Shown one piece after another: positions 7,435-16,443 of a stretch of 64,000 bases of DNA. Within the stretch, counting starts at the first letter, position 1. The number at the start of each line of letters is the position of its first letter. The notes under the pieces are model-generated. The model ran no database searches. It was not told the origin of the DNA and was given only the letters and a program-made list of their open reading frames with translations. Position numbers and translations under genes: made by a program. This stretch comes from Marinihelvus sp942491555 (GTDB lineage: Bacteria; Pseudomonadota; Gammaproteobacteria; Xanthomonadales; SZUA-36), in contig CALOBN010000005.1 in NCBI GenBank assembly GCA_942491555.1, positions 496,001-560,000 of the forward strand, read 5' to 3'.

Positions 7435-7773
7435 ATGCAACTGGTTACCGCCATTATTAAGCCCTTCAAACTCGATGAGGTACGTGAAGCGCTGGCCCAG
7501 GTCGGCGTGACCGGGATCACCGTTACCGAGGTCAAGGGTTTCGGCCGTCAGAAAGGCCACACCGAGCTATACCGTGGCGCCGAGTATGTCGTCGATCTGT
7601 TACCCAAGATAAAGCTGGAGATTGCGGTGACCGATGACATGGCCGAGGCCGTGGTCGAGACGGTGGTGCAGTCTGCGGCGACCGGCAAGATCGGTGATGG
7701 GAAGGTGTTTGTCACGCGCCTGGAGGAGGTTGTGCGCATCCGGACCGGAGAAATCGGTGAAAAAGCCATTTGA
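7435..7773 (+). CDS. glnK: Nitrogen regulatory protein P-II, GlnK type
   Basis: A 112-residue trimeric signal protein that senses 2-oxoglutarate and ATP/ADP and blocks AmtB when nitrogen is sufficient. The sequence is close to E. coli GlnK throughout. VTEVKGFGRQKGH leads into the T-loop, and Tyr51 in RGAEYVVD is the uridylylation site; TGKIGDGK is the B-loop and ends with the C-loop IRTGE. The ATG at 7435 has an AAGGAG site; the longer frame from 7300 would start inside the NtrC operators. It lies 58 bases upstream of amtB, in the usual glnK-amtB operon, driven by the sigma-54 promoter at 7370. Confidence 0.95.
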   Translation: MQLVTAIIKPFKLDEVREALAQVGVTGITVTEVKGFGRQKGHTELYRGAEYVVDLLPKIKLEIAVTDDMAEAVVETVVQSAATGKIGDGKVFVTRLEEVVRIRTGEIGEKAI

Positions 7774-7831
7774 TCGATATGTTAACGAACATCAATCCCA
7801 TCCCCGGCGCGTTTCAGGAGTGAACTAGGCC

Positions 7832-9103
7832 ATGGAAAACCAGATTTTCGAATTACAGTTCGCCCTCGATACCTTTATGTTTCTGATCTGTGGCGCCCTG
7901 GTCATGTGGATGGCGGCCGGCTTCACCATGCTCGAGGCCGGGCTGGTGCGGGCCAAGAACACCACGGAGATCCTGACCAAGAACGTGGCCCTGTTTGCCA
8001 TCGCCTGCACCATGTACATGTTTGTCGGCTACGCCATCATGTATGACGGGGGTTTCATGCTCTCAGAGGTGGTTCACACCTCCCGGTTTGCGGTCGAGAC
8101 CGTGTATGCCGACTCAGCCGCTGCAGGCTTTGGTGGCGATGCGGTTTACTCGCGTGCAGCAGATTTCTTTTTCCAGGTAGTTTTTGTCGCCACCGCCATG
8201 TCGATTGTTTCCGGCGCGGTGGCCGAGCGGATGAAGCTGTGGGCTTTTCTGCTGTTTACCGTGGTGATGACGGGCTTTATCTATCCACTGGAAGGCGCCT
8301 GGACCTGGAACGGCCAGGACGTTTTTGGCCTGTACAACCTGGGCGATCTTGGTTTCAGCGATTTCGCCGGCTCCGGCATCGTCCATCTGGCGGGTGCCTC
8401 CGCCGCCCTCGCCGGTGTGCTGTTGCTGGGGCCGCGGCGGGGTAAATACCGGGCGGACGGCCGCATGAACGCGCTGCCGGGCTGCAATCTGCCACTAGCC
8501 ACCCTGGGTACCTTCATTCTGTGGATGGGCTGGTTTGGCTTTAACGGGGGCTCGGTGCTGAAACTGGCTGATGCCGCCAGTGCGCACTCCATGGCCTGGG
8601 TGTTTCTTAATACCAACGCGGCTGCATCCGGCGGCCTGATTGCTGCACTCATCACGGCGCGGCTGTTGTTCGGTAAGGCGGATCTGACCATGGCGCTTAA
8701 CGGCGCCCTGGCCGGCCTGGTGGCCATCACCGCGGAGCCTTCAACGCCGACGGCTTTACAGGCATTTTTGTGGGGCGTGGCCGGTGGCATCGTGGTGGTG
8801 TTCTCGATTGTTGGGCTGGACAAGCTGCGCATTGACGACCCGGTAGGCGCGCTTTCCGTGCACGGTACGGTCGGGGTTCTTGGGCTCATGCTGGTGCCTC
8901 TGACCAATGATGCTTCTTCCTTTACCGGTCAGTTAATCGGCGCAGCAACGATCTTTGGCTGGGTTTTTAGCGCCAGTTTCGTGGTGTGGCTGGTCCTGAA
9001 ACTGGCCCTGGGTATCCGCGTATCCGAGGAAGACGAGTACGAGGGTCTGGATGTTGCAGAGTGCGGCATGGAGGCCTACCCGGAGTTCGTCAACTCGGGC
9101 TGA
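7832..9103 (+). CDS. amtB: Ammonium transporter AmtB
   Basis: A 423-residue inner-membrane ammonium channel with about 11 helices and no obvious cleaved signal peptide. Family landmarks are GFTMLEAGLVRAKN, the conserved Asp177 followed by the twin pore histidines His185 (GIVHLAG) and His344 (SVHGTVG), and the C-terminal GLDVAECGMEAYPEF tail that docks onto GlnK. The usual His in the GLDxxEHG tail motif is Cys here. The ATG at 7832 follows a CAGGAG ribosome site. Second gene of the NtrC/sigma-54 regulated operon. It is convergent with the LysR gene; the 88 bases between them show no clear terminator. Confidence 0.94.
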   Translation: MENQIFELQFALDTFMFLICGALVMWMAAGFTMLEAGLVRAKNTTEILTKNVALFAIACTMYMFVGYAIMYDGGFMLSEVVHTSRFAVETVYADSAAAGFGGDAVYSRAADFFFQVVFVATAMSIVSGAVAERMKLWAFLLFTVVMTGFIYPLEGAWTWNGQDVFGLYNLGDLGFSDFAGSGIVHLAGASAALAGVLLLGPRRGKYRADGRMNALPGCNLPLATLGTFILWMGWFGFNGGSVLKLADAASAHSMAWVFLNTNAAASGGLIAALITARLLFGKADLTMALNGALAGLVAITAEPSTPTALQAFLWGVAGGIVVVFSIVGLDKLRIDDPVGALSVHGTVGVLGLMLVPLTNDASSFTGQLIGAATIFGWVFSASFVVWLVLKLALGIRVSEEDEYEGLDVAECGMEAYPEFVNSG

Positions 9104-9191
9104 GTTCAGGCGCCACGCGCGCCCTTGCTCAGGCCAAATCGAGCATCGGACGGCTGGTCAGTAGCCTGCAAAATCGCGTTTGAGGGCGTTG

Positions 9192-10142
9192 CTATCTCGA
9201 AGACTGACCGGTCGTCCAGGGTGAATCGGCCATCGGCAGGTCCTGGATCTCCTCCAGAAAAGTCCGCGCTTGCATGGGCAGGTGCCTGCCGCGGCGGCTG
9301 ACAACGCCGTAGGTGCGTTTGGGAAAGTAGTGGCTCATATTGCGGGCCACCAGCCGGTCTTCTTTACGCAGACAGATGCTGGTGACGATGGACAGGCCGA
9401 AATTGGCTTCCACGTAACGCTTGATCACCTCCCAGCCCCCCACTTCCAGGACCACGTTAAACGGCACGTGGTGTTGCTGGAACACCCGGTCCACCAGTCG
9501 CCAGGTGGTCAGGCGCCGGGGTGGCAGGATCAGGCCGTAGGGCGCTATGTCTTCCAGGGTGATGTGTTCCTTGTCGGCCAACTCGTGCCCCACGGGCATA
9601 ATCAGCGCCGGATCAAATGTGTACATGGGGGTGTAGCTGATGTCGGTGGGTACATCCAGCATTGAGCCGATCGCGAAATCGACCTGATCGTCCCGTATCA
9701 TGGCCAGCCCGTCCCGCCCGGTAACGTTGCGCATCTGCACACCGATATTCGGATGGCGCTCGCGAAAGCGGCTGACCAGCTCGGGCAGAATATAAATAAT
9801 GGTCGATTCACCGGCCGCGATAACCACCTCGCCGGTCTCCGTACTGCCGCGCACCTCTTTCCTGAAACGGGCCGGCAGGCCATCGATGCCCTCCACCAGC
9901 GGCCGGACCATGTCCAGCAGTTTGCTGCCTTCCGGGGTGAGCTGAACACCGGGGCCGCGACGCTCAAACAGGGTGGTTTCCAGCGCGGTCTCCAGGGCTT
10001 TCACCTGCAGGCTGATTGCGGACTGGCTCAGGAACAACTCCGCAGCCGCATCGGTCATCTTTCCGGTGCGTGCCACCGCGCAAAAAGCGCGCAGTTGCTT
10101 GAGCGGATTTCCCTTGTAGTAGAAGCGCTGGGGTTTTTCCAT
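9192..10142 (-). CDS. LysR regulator, probably of the glyoxylate shunt
   Basis: A 316-residue LysR-type regulator. The N-terminal winged helix-turn-helix (about residues 14-75: AFCAVARTGKMTDAAAE, SQSAISLQVKALE) is followed by a two-lobed co-inducer domain (from about 95) with the CysB/Cbl-like FAIGSMLDVP and LSIVTSICL segments. It is transcribed away from aceB-aceA with 124 bases between, and a palindrome in that gap fits a LysR operator. Control of aceB-aceA is inferred from this layout; the ligand cannot be read. Confidence 0.85.
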   Translation of the reverse strand: MEKPQRFYYKGNPLKQLRAFCAVARTGKMTDAAAELFLSQSAISLQVKALETALETTLFERRGPGVQLTPEGSKLLDMVRPLVEGIDGLPARFRKEVRGSTETGEVVIAAGESTIIYILPELVSRFRERHPNIGVQMRNVTGRDGLAMIRDDQVDFAIGSMLDVPTDISYTPMYTFDPALIMPVGHELADKEHITLEDIAPYGLILPPRRLTTWRLVDRVFQQHHVPFNVVLEVGGWEVIKRYVEANFGLSIVTSICLRKEDRLVARNMSHYFPKRTYGVVSRRGRHLPMQARTFLEEIQDLPMADSPWTTGQSSR

Positions 10143-10181
10143 GGTAAAACAGTCACCTATGACTTTAACAAAACGAATGAT

Positions 10182-10196
10182 AATGTTTTAAACATT
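10182..10196. promoter_or_regulatory. Probable LysR operator between the regulator and aceB
   Basis: A perfect 7-bp dyad AATGTTT-T-AAACATT, of the T-N11-A kind bound by LysR regulators, in the 124-bp divergent gap. A second AAACAT half-site lies near 10206, consistent with an activation site next to the aceB promoter. Confidence 0.55.
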
Positions 10197-10266
10197 TACA
10201 TTGTGAAACATAGTACCGCAGGCCTAAGCTGATGTGACCAACTAACCGCTCTATAAGGCTCCGCGC

Positions 10267-11868
10267 ATGAACTCCACCGCCCTGAAGTACACCTCCCCGC
10301 TCCTCGAAATGATCCATATCGACACGCCGGCTTCCCGTCGGGTACTGACCCCGGAAGCGCAGGATTTTCTGGTGGCCATGTCGGAGACTTTCATGGATCG
10401 CCAGCTGGAACTTCTGGAAGCGCGCAAGGAGCGCCAGGCGCAGTTTGATGCGGGTGCCCTGCCGGATTTTCTGCCCGAGACGGCGGATATCCGTAACGGC
10501 GACTGGAAGGTCGCGCCGATCCCCGAGGAAGTTCAGGATCGACGCACCGAAATCACCGGGCCCGTCTCGCGCAAGATGGTCATTAATGCGCTGAATTCAG
10601 GCGCCCAGGTGTACATGGCGGATTTTGAAGACTCCACTTCGCCGACCTGGCACGCCATCATGAAGGGGCAGGTGAATCTGTATGATGCAATCCGGCGCCG
10701 GGTCGATTTCACCACCGCAGAGGGCAAGCGCTACAGCCTGAATGAAGAAACCGCGGTGCTGATGGTGCGCCCGCGCGGGCTGCACATGCCAACCCGTCAC
10801 CTGCGCGTGGCCGGTCATCCCATCCCGGGCTCACTGGTTGATTTTGCCCTGTACCTGTTCCTCAACCACGAGGCCCTGGCCGCGCAGGGCAAGCGCCCCT
10901 ACTTTTACCTGCCCAAGCTCGAGCACTACAAAGAAGCCGAATACTGGGAAGACGTGATTGCCTGGTCCGAGAAGCGTCTGGGTATGGAACATGGCACGGT
11001 CAAGGTCACGGTTCTCATCGAGACACTGCCGGCTGCTTTCCAGATGGATGAAATTCTCTATGCCCTGAAGGACCGCATTCTGGGACTCAATTGCGGACGC
11101 TGGGACTACATCTTTTCCTACATCAAGACCCTGCGGTCTCATGCAGACCGCATCCTGCCGGACCGCGCCAGCATCACCATGGGCGTACCGTTCATGAACG
11201 CCTACTCGCGGTTATTGATTCAAACCTGCCATCGCCGCGGTGCGTTTGCCATGGGCGGCATGGCGGCGCAAATTCCGATTCGCGGTGATGAGGAAGCCAA
11301 TGCCGTGGCCATGGAAAAAGTGCGCGCCGACAAGGAGCGTGAAGCGAGCAATGGCCATGATGGCACCTGGGTGGCGCACCCGGCGCTGGAGCCGATGGCG
11401 CGCGCAGAATTCGACAAGGTCATGAGCGGCCCCAACCAGATCGACCGGCCCATTAGTGATGAGAAGATTACCGCTGAAGATCTGCTCACCCCAAGCGAGG
11501 GCGACATTACCGAGCAGGGTATCCGTCACAATATTCGCGTGGCCATTCTGTATCTGGCCGCCTGGATGGACGGCAATGGCTGTGTGCCCATTGACCACCT
11601 GATGGAAGACGCCGCCACCGCCGAAATCGGTCGCGCACAGATCTGGCAGTGGGCCAACCACGGCGCTAAAACTGCCGATGGCAAGGCCATAGACCGGGCC
11701 TACATTGACGAGCTGTTTGAATCCGAGCACGCCAAGTTGCTGGCCGCCGGATGCAACGGCCACACGCCGGCCGTCAATAAAGCCACCGCCTTGCTGCGTG
11801 AGATGTCACAGCGCGAGACGCTGGAAGATTTTCTGACCCTGCCCGCCTACCCCTACCTGATCGCCTGA
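10267..11868 (+). CDS. aceB: Malate synthase A
   Basis: A 533-residue cytosolic enzyme condensing glyoxylate and acetyl-CoA to malate, the second step of the glyoxylate shunt. Visible family sequence: ADFEDSTSPTW in the TIM-barrel, the catalytic Arg region MVRPRGLHM (near 162), VLIETLPAAFQMDE, and the signature GLNCGRWDYIFSY (near 275), then FAMGGMAAQIP. The length is normal for isoform A (about 530 aa), not the 720-aa isoform G. The ATG has AAGG nine bases upstream. It forms an operon with aceA, 34 bases downstream. Confidence 0.95.
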   Translation: MNSTALKYTSPLLEMIHIDTPASRRVLTPEAQDFLVAMSETFMDRQLELLEARKERQAQFDAGALPDFLPETADIRNGDWKVAPIPEEVQDRRTEITGPVSRKMVINALNSGAQVYMADFEDSTSPTWHAIMKGQVNLYDAIRRRVDFTTAEGKRYSLNEETAVLMVRPRGLHMPTRHLRVAGHPIPGSLVDFALYLFLNHEALAAQGKRPYFYLPKLEHYKEAEYWEDVIAWSEKRLGMEHGTVKVTVLIETLPAAFQMDEILYALKDRILGLNCGRWDYIFSYIKTLRSHADRILPDRASITMGVPFMNAYSRLLIQTCHRRGAFAMGGMAAQIPIRGDEEANAVAMEKVRADKEREASNGHDGTWVAHPALEPMARAEFDKVMSGPNQIDRPISDEKITAEDLLTPSEGDITEQGIRHNIRVAILYLAAWMDGNGCVPIDHLMEDAATAEIGRAQIWQWANHGAKTADGKAIDRAYIDELFESEHAKLLAAGCNGHTPAVNKATALLREMSQRETLEDFLTLPAYPYLIA

Positions 11869-11902
11869 CCGCGTATCTCTCCAACTTAACCAAGGTGCCG
11901 TA

Positions 11903-13495
11903 ATGACCTACTCAAAAGAATTTGCCGACATAGCCGCCCTGCGCGAACAGGCGGGCCAGCCCTGGGACGATATCAGCCCGCAATCCGCGGCCCGTATGCG
12001 TGTGCAGAACCGCTTCAGGACCGGGCTGGATATTGCCCGCTACACCGCCTCCATCATGCGTGAGGATATGGCCGAGTATGACGCCGATCCCACGCAGTAC
12101 ACCCAGTCGCTGGGCTGCTGGCACGGGTTCATTGGCCAGCAGAAGATGATCGCTATCAAGAAGCACTTTGGTGACACCAAAAAGCGCTATCTCTATTTGT
12201 CCGGCTGGATGATCGCGGCCCTGCGCTCGGAGTTCGGCCCACTGCCCGACCAGTCAATGCATGAGAAGACTTCTGTGCCCGCACTGATTGAAGAGCTGTA
12301 TACCTTTTTACGCCAGGCAGATGCGCGTGAGCTGGGCGGCCTGTTCCGCGCCCTGGATGCAGCCCGCGAGGCTGGTGATGAAGTGAAGGCCAAGGATATC
12401 CAGAATCAGATCGACGGTTTCCAGACCCACGTCGTGCCCATCATTGCCGATATCGATGCCGGTTTTGGCAACGCCGAGGCGACCTACCTGCTGGCCAAAA
12501 AGATGATTGAGGCCGGTGCCTGTGCCATTCAGATTGAGAACCAGGTATCGGATGAGAAGCAGTGCGGTCACCAGGACGGCAAGGTGACTGTTCCCCACGA
12601 GGACTTCCTGGCCAAGATCCGCGCCGTTCGCTACGCCTTTCTTGAGCTGGGCGTCGACGACGGGGTGATCGTTGCCCGTACCGACTCCCTGGGCGCCGGC
12701 CTGACCAAGCAGATCGCCGTAACGCACGAGCCGGGCGACCTGGGCGACCAGTACAACAGCTTCCTCGATTGTGAAGAGGTGGAACTTGCCGATATGCAAA
12801 ACGGCGATGTGGTGATTAACCGTGATGGCAAGCTGCTGCGTCCGAAACGCCTGGCTTCCAACCTGTTTCAGTTTCGCAAGGGCAGCGGCGAAGACCGCTG
12901 CGTGCTGGACTGCATCACATCCCTCCAGCACGGCGCCGATCTGTTATGGATTGAAACCGAGAAGCCGCATATCGGCCAGATCGGTGGCATGGTCAGCCGT
13001 ATCCGCGAGGTCATACCGAATGCCAAGCTGGTCTATAACAACAGCCCGTCCTTTAACTGGACACTGAATTTCCGCCAGCAGATTTTTGATGCCTGGAGCG
13101 AAGCGGGCAAGGACCTGTCCGCCTATGACCGTGACCAGCTGATGAGCGCCGAGTACGACGACTCCGCCCTGGCTGCTGAAGCGGACGAAAAAATCCGCAC
13201 ATTCCAGGCTGATTCAGCCCAACAGGCAGGTATCTTCCATCATCTGATTACTCTTCCCACGTACCATACGGCGGCCCTGTCCACCGACAACCTGGCCCGC
13301 GAGTATTTCGGCGAGCAGGGCATGTTGGGCTACGTGCTGGGCGTGCAACGCAAGGAAATCCGCGAGGGTATTGCCTGCGTTAAACATCAGAATATGTCCG
13401 GTTCCGATATCGGCGATGACCACAAGGAATATTTCAGCGGTGATGCTGCACTGAAGGCAGCCGGTAAAGACAACACCATGAACCAGTTCGGCTGA
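11903..13495 (+). CDS. aceA: Isocitrate lyase, long (~530 aa) class
   Basis: A 530-residue enzyme splitting isocitrate into succinate and glyoxylate. The active-site loop is EKQCGHQDGK (Cys221), with Gln in place of the Lys/Arg of the classic KKCGH motif, as in the Pseudomonas-type long class. DIDAGFGN (183-190) holds Mg-binding Asp, and YNNSPSFNW binds substrate carboxylates. The ATG at 11903 has an AAGG site seven bases upstream. No aceK kinase/phosphatase is nearby, consistent with this class. It is convergent with the multi-pass membrane gene, with a 22-bp inverted repeat between. Confidence 0.95.
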   Translation: MTYSKEFADIAALREQAGQPWDDISPQSAARMRVQNRFRTGLDIARYTASIMREDMAEYDADPTQYTQSLGCWHGFIGQQKMIAIKKHFGDTKKRYLYLSGWMIAALRSEFGPLPDQSMHEKTSVPALIEELYTFLRQADARELGGLFRALDAAREAGDEVKAKDIQNQIDGFQTHVVPIIADIDAGFGNAEATYLLAKKMIEAGACAIQIENQVSDEKQCGHQDGKVTVPHEDFLAKIRAVRYAFLELGVDDGVIVARTDSLGAGLTKQIAVTHEPGDLGDQYNSFLDCEEVELADMQNGDVVINRDGKLLRPKRLASNLFQFRKGSGEDRCVLDCITSLQHGADLLWIETEKPHIGQIGGMVSRIREVIPNAKLVYNNSPSFNWTLNFRQQIFDAWSEAGKDLSAYDRDQLMSAEYDDSALAAEADEKIRTFQADSAQQAGIFHHLITLPTYHTAALSTDNLAREYFGEQGMLGYVLGVQRKEIREGIACVKHQNMSGSDIGDDHKEYFSGDAALKAAGKDNTMNQFG

Positions 13496-13522
13496 ATGCG
13501 CCCGGCGGCTCCCCGGGAAGCA

Positions 13523-13575
13523 GGTGTCAGGGTCAGGTGCCAGAATGTGCCACTCTGGCACCTGACCCTGACACC
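13523..13575. repeat. Perfect 22-bp inverted repeat (REP/RAYT-like)
   Basis: Two perfect 22-base arms (13523-13544 and 13554-13575), left arm opening GGTGTCAGGGTCAGG, with a 9-base centre. There is no T-run on either side, so it is not a canonical terminator, though it could end both convergent transcripts. It has the look of the palindromic elements moved by REP-associated tyrosine transposases; no transposase gene is present. The stop codon of the minus-strand membrane gene lies in its left arm. Confidence 0.85.
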
Positions 13576-15488
13576 GTCTCGCCTGTTACCTTCGTTTCGA
13601 TGGCACTGGCTTCGTTAGCGGACAATTCGAGCGAATCGCGCAGACGATCGAGCAAGGCCCGTTCCTTCCTGGAAATACCACCTTCCTCAGCGGCTTCAGC
13701 AAAAGCGGCACCGTAGACCTCCGCCTTTCGCGAATGCCTGTAGCCGGGTGTGTTTTGCGTATTGGGCATGACGATGGAAACCACCCTTTCGGCGACAGCC
13801 TGAAGCGGTTTGAGGAACAGTACTGCAACGCCCGCCGCCACGAGCCCCCATTTGTCTCCCAGTTCTGCTGCCACAAGCATTTCGACGCCTTCGGAAACGA
13901 CAAAAGTGATAAGCAATACAGCGACCGCGAAGGTGGATTGCTTGATGGTCCAGCGAACCTTGAGGTCGATGTCGAAGAGGTGCGACCTCAGGATGCCATA
14001 GGCAATCAGGGGCACCGCGATGAGCGTGCTCAGGGCGTAAACGAATTTAACCTGCCAGAACAGATCCGAGTCCAGGGAAAAATTTCCCGTCAAGGTCATC
14101 CAGGCCGAAGCGCCGTAGACGAAGCCCCAGCCGATATCCCGGATGCCGAAGGCAATGACGAAGATTTTGGCACGGGTTTTGGCGAGACCCGGTTCGGCGT
14201 GTCGCCAGGCGTCGATCGCCGCGAGCAGCGCGTAGACGAACAGCAGCATCATGGAGGCGTACAGCACCAGTCCGCCCGCTGGGTTGTTAAACCCTCCCCT
14301 CAGGACGACGGCCCCGACAACGACGCCCATGGCGTAAATCCACAGGGCAATGCGTACGCCCTTGCGCGCGAAGGGGCGGGTCAGGCCGGTCTGCAGAGCC
14401 GCCGCCAGGAACGTCGGGTAGAGCGCCAACATGACGCCGTCACCGAGCCAATGCGTGATGCCCAGAGTGATATCAAGGGCCAGGTTGCCTGTTTCATGGA
14501 TGCCCAGGGCAAACTGGGGAAAGCCTGCGGTAACCAGCGTTAAGCCCTCGACGACCAGCAGCAGTCCCAGCATGCGTGACATGCTGCCCGGCGCCCCGGT
14601 CCGAAACAGCACGGCGGCCAGGAACCAGCACGCGGCGATGGCGCACAGGCCGAGGATGCCGATGAGCGTCGGGTTGGTCATCAGGGAGCGCCCCCCCTGC
14701 TGATCCCTTTCGACGGAGCGGTCGGGTCCATCGACTTCGAGGCGGGTAGTCAGTTCCGCATCCGCTACTGCGCCGTTGGCCGCGAACACCTGCAACTCGG
14801 CAAACATCCAGACACTGTCACCGGGCTCGACATCCACCAGCAGCCAGAATGTTTGCTCATCCTTGCCGGTGCGATCCAGGGCCGATGTCTGGTTGCTGAA
14901 GCGATCCAGCAGTTTCAGGCCCGGCGGAGACGCTCCCCTGGCTATGCTGGCGGTGTAGTTCTCCCTGGCGGTGGACCCGGCATCAATGGTGTCGACATCC
15001 ATCCGCCACAAAGACAGTTTCAGCAGGCTACGCGTTTGCGCACCGCTGTTTCCCGGGAACCGGGCATTGTCATCGGGTACGGTCTGGCTGAATACCAGCG
15101 TAGCCTTCAGGGCCAGGCTTTGTGTTTCCCCGGTGTCGTTGCTGTAGCGCTGCATGGCGTAATTGCTGCTGGCATTTCGCTTGCCTGCCAGAGCTCGCAC
15201 CGAGCCGGTCAGCCTGGCTACACCGGGCCCGCCGGTCAGACGAGCGCTGCCTTGGGCAGAACCGAAGGCGGGGTCGTCGAGCCTGGCTTGCGCTTCCTGG
15301 CCGCCGGCCTGGCCACCGATGAGTGTCTCATGGGCCTTGCCGACGGAGTCGCAGGCCGTTTTCGCGGCGATACAATCGCGCAGGGACACATAGACACTGG
15401 TCGTGGACTGAACCGCTTCAGCCTGGGCAATTGCCGGCCCGACCAGGGTGGCTATGACCAGCGAGAAAATGCCTATAAGTTTTGTCAA
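13533..15488 (-). CDS. Multi-pass membrane protein with periplasmic sensor-like domain
   Basis: Function not recognised. The 651 residues comprise a signal peptide (1-23, cut near IAQAEA), a beta-rich periplasmic region of about 250 residues, then eight or nine membrane helices from about 275 to 580, and a soluble C-terminal tail. The helix bundle (ending SHLFDIDLKVRWTIKQS and FLKPLQAVAERVVSIVMP) resembles the 7TM input part of some sensor histidine kinases, but no kinase, GGDEF or HAMP domain follows; the tail (GGISRKERALLDRLRDSLELS) is short and helical. The start is a TTG at 15488 with an AGGGG site. The last 14 codons, VSGSGARVAHSGT and the stop, are encoded by the inverted repeat at 13523, so the C-terminus was probably rewritten by its insertion. 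Confidence 0.7.
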   Translation of the reverse strand: MTKLIGIFSLVIATLVGPAIAQAEAVQSTTSVYVSLRDCIAAKTACDSVGKAHETLIGGQAGGQEAQARLDDPAFGSAQGSARLTGGPGVARLTGSVRALAGKRNASSNYAMQRYSNDTGETQSLALKATLVFSQTVPDDNARFPGNSGAQTRSLLKLSLWRMDVDTIDAGSTARENYTASIARGASPPGLKLLDRFSNQTSALDRTGKDEQTFWLLVDVEPGDSVWMFAELQVFAANGAVADAELTTRLEVDGPDRSVERDQQGGRSLMTNPTLIGILGLCAIAACWFLAAVLFRTGAPGSMSRMLGLLLVVEGLTLVTAGFPQFALGIHETGNLALDITLGITHWLGDGVMLALYPTFLAAALQTGLTRPFARKGVRIALWIYAMGVVVGAVVLRGGFNNPAGGLVLYASMMLLFVYALLAAIDAWRHAEPGLAKTRAKIFVIAFGIRDIGWGFVYGASAWMTLTGNFSLDSDLFWQVKFVYALSTLIAVPLIAYGILRSHLFDIDLKVRWTIKQSTFAVAVLLITFVVSEGVEMLVAAELGDKWGLVAAGVAVLFLKPLQAVAERVVSIVMPNTQNTPGYRHSRKAEVYGAAFAEAAEEGGISRKERALLDRLRDSLELSANEASAIETKVTGETVSGSGARVAHSGT

Positions 15489-15554
15489 ATCCGGCCCCTG
15501 TTACGCACCCTGGTTGACCTGAAGGTAGATTTCAGTGCTTCGAAGCGCAGGATT

Positions 15555-15586
15555 ATGATATCAGCACTTTTTTTGAAGTCACATGC
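15555..15586 (-). promoter_or_regulatory. Possible promoter of the multi-pass membrane gene
   Basis: On the minus strand, CATAAT is preceded 18 bases upstream by TGACTT, inside the most AT-rich part of the 111-base gap between queF and the membrane gene. Confidence 0.3.
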
Positions 15587-15599
15587 TTCTGGCCGCCAC

Positions 15600-16418
15600 T
15601 CACTGCCGCCAGAGCCGCCGGTTGGGCGGCGGGTCCTGCCAGTTGCTGCGGAAGGGATTGATATCCAGGCCGCCGCGTCGCGTGTAGCAGGCCTGCACGG
15701 TAAGCGCCCCGGGCCGGCAATGGGTCAGCAGGTCCATAAAGATGCGCTCCACGCACTGCTCGTGGTAGTCGTTGTGATTGCGGAAGGAAACCAGGTACTT
15801 GAGTAACGCGTGGTCATCAATACGCGGGCCCCGATAGGCGATCAATACGCTGGCCCAGTCGGGTTGACCCGTAACCGGGCAGTTGGTGCGCAGCAAGTGC
15901 GAGTGGACCGTTTCCTCAACCGGGTCGCCGGCATCGGTGCTGCCTTCCAAGAGCGCGGGATTGACGATGTAGTCTTCGATGTCCACGTCCAGCCCATCGA
16001 GGCAACGACCGGGAAGCGGCGCCGGCAGGGGCAGGCCGGGGTCAGCGGCCGGCCTGAGCCGCACCGATACGGGCCCGCCGGAGGCGTTTTCGAGGTCTTT
16101 ACGGATCAGGTCCTGCACCTCCTCCAGCGACGTATACGGCATGCCGTTGAGCGAGTTGAGGTAGAGCTTCAGCGACTTCGATTCGACCAGGTTGGTGCTC
16201 GTGACGGGAAACTCGATTTCACCCACGGCGATCTCGGGCTTGCCCCGCGGGTTCAGCCAGGAGATCTCGTAGGCGTTCCAGCGGTCTGCACCGTGAAAGG
16301 GCAGGTCGCCCGAAATGCCCAGCGATTCGCGGCTGTCTTTCCGCGGGATCGGGTAGAGGAGGTCCGGCGCGTAGCGGTCCGCATAGGCCGCAACCTGTCC
16401 GAGTAAGTTATCTGCCAT
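15600..16418 (-). CDS. queF: NADPH-dependent preQ0 reductase QueF
   Basis: A 272-residue enzyme of the long, two-lobed QueF form that reduces 7-cyano-7-deazaguanine to preQ1 in queuosine synthesis. Visible parts are the QueF motif EFPVTSTNLVESKSLKLYLNSLN in the N-lobe (NADPH and oligomer contacts), VHSHLLRTNCPVTGQPDW with the nucleophilic Cys, and the DYHEQCVERIFMDL segment with the conserved Asp/His/Glu. The ATG at 16418 (MADNLL) matches other QueF starts; the frame stays open upstream into the DUF2628 gene but is not conserved there. It is 25 bases after the DUF2628 gene. Confidence 0.93.
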   Translation of the reverse strand: MADNLLGQVAAYADRYAPDLLYPIPRKDSRESLGISGDLPFHGADRWNAYEISWLNPRGKPEIAVGEIEFPVTSTNLVESKSLKLYLNSLNGMPYTSLEEVQDLIRKDLENASGGPVSVRLRPAADPGLPLPAPLPGRCLDGLDVDIEDYIVNPALLEGSTDAGDPVEETVHSHLLRTNCPVTGQPDWASVLIAYRGPRIDDHALLKYLVSFRNHNDYHEQCVERIFMDLLTHCRPGALTVQACYTRRGGLDINPFRSNWQDPPPNRRLWRQ

Positions 16419-16443
16419 GGCTAAACTCCGGGCTTCGCGATTG

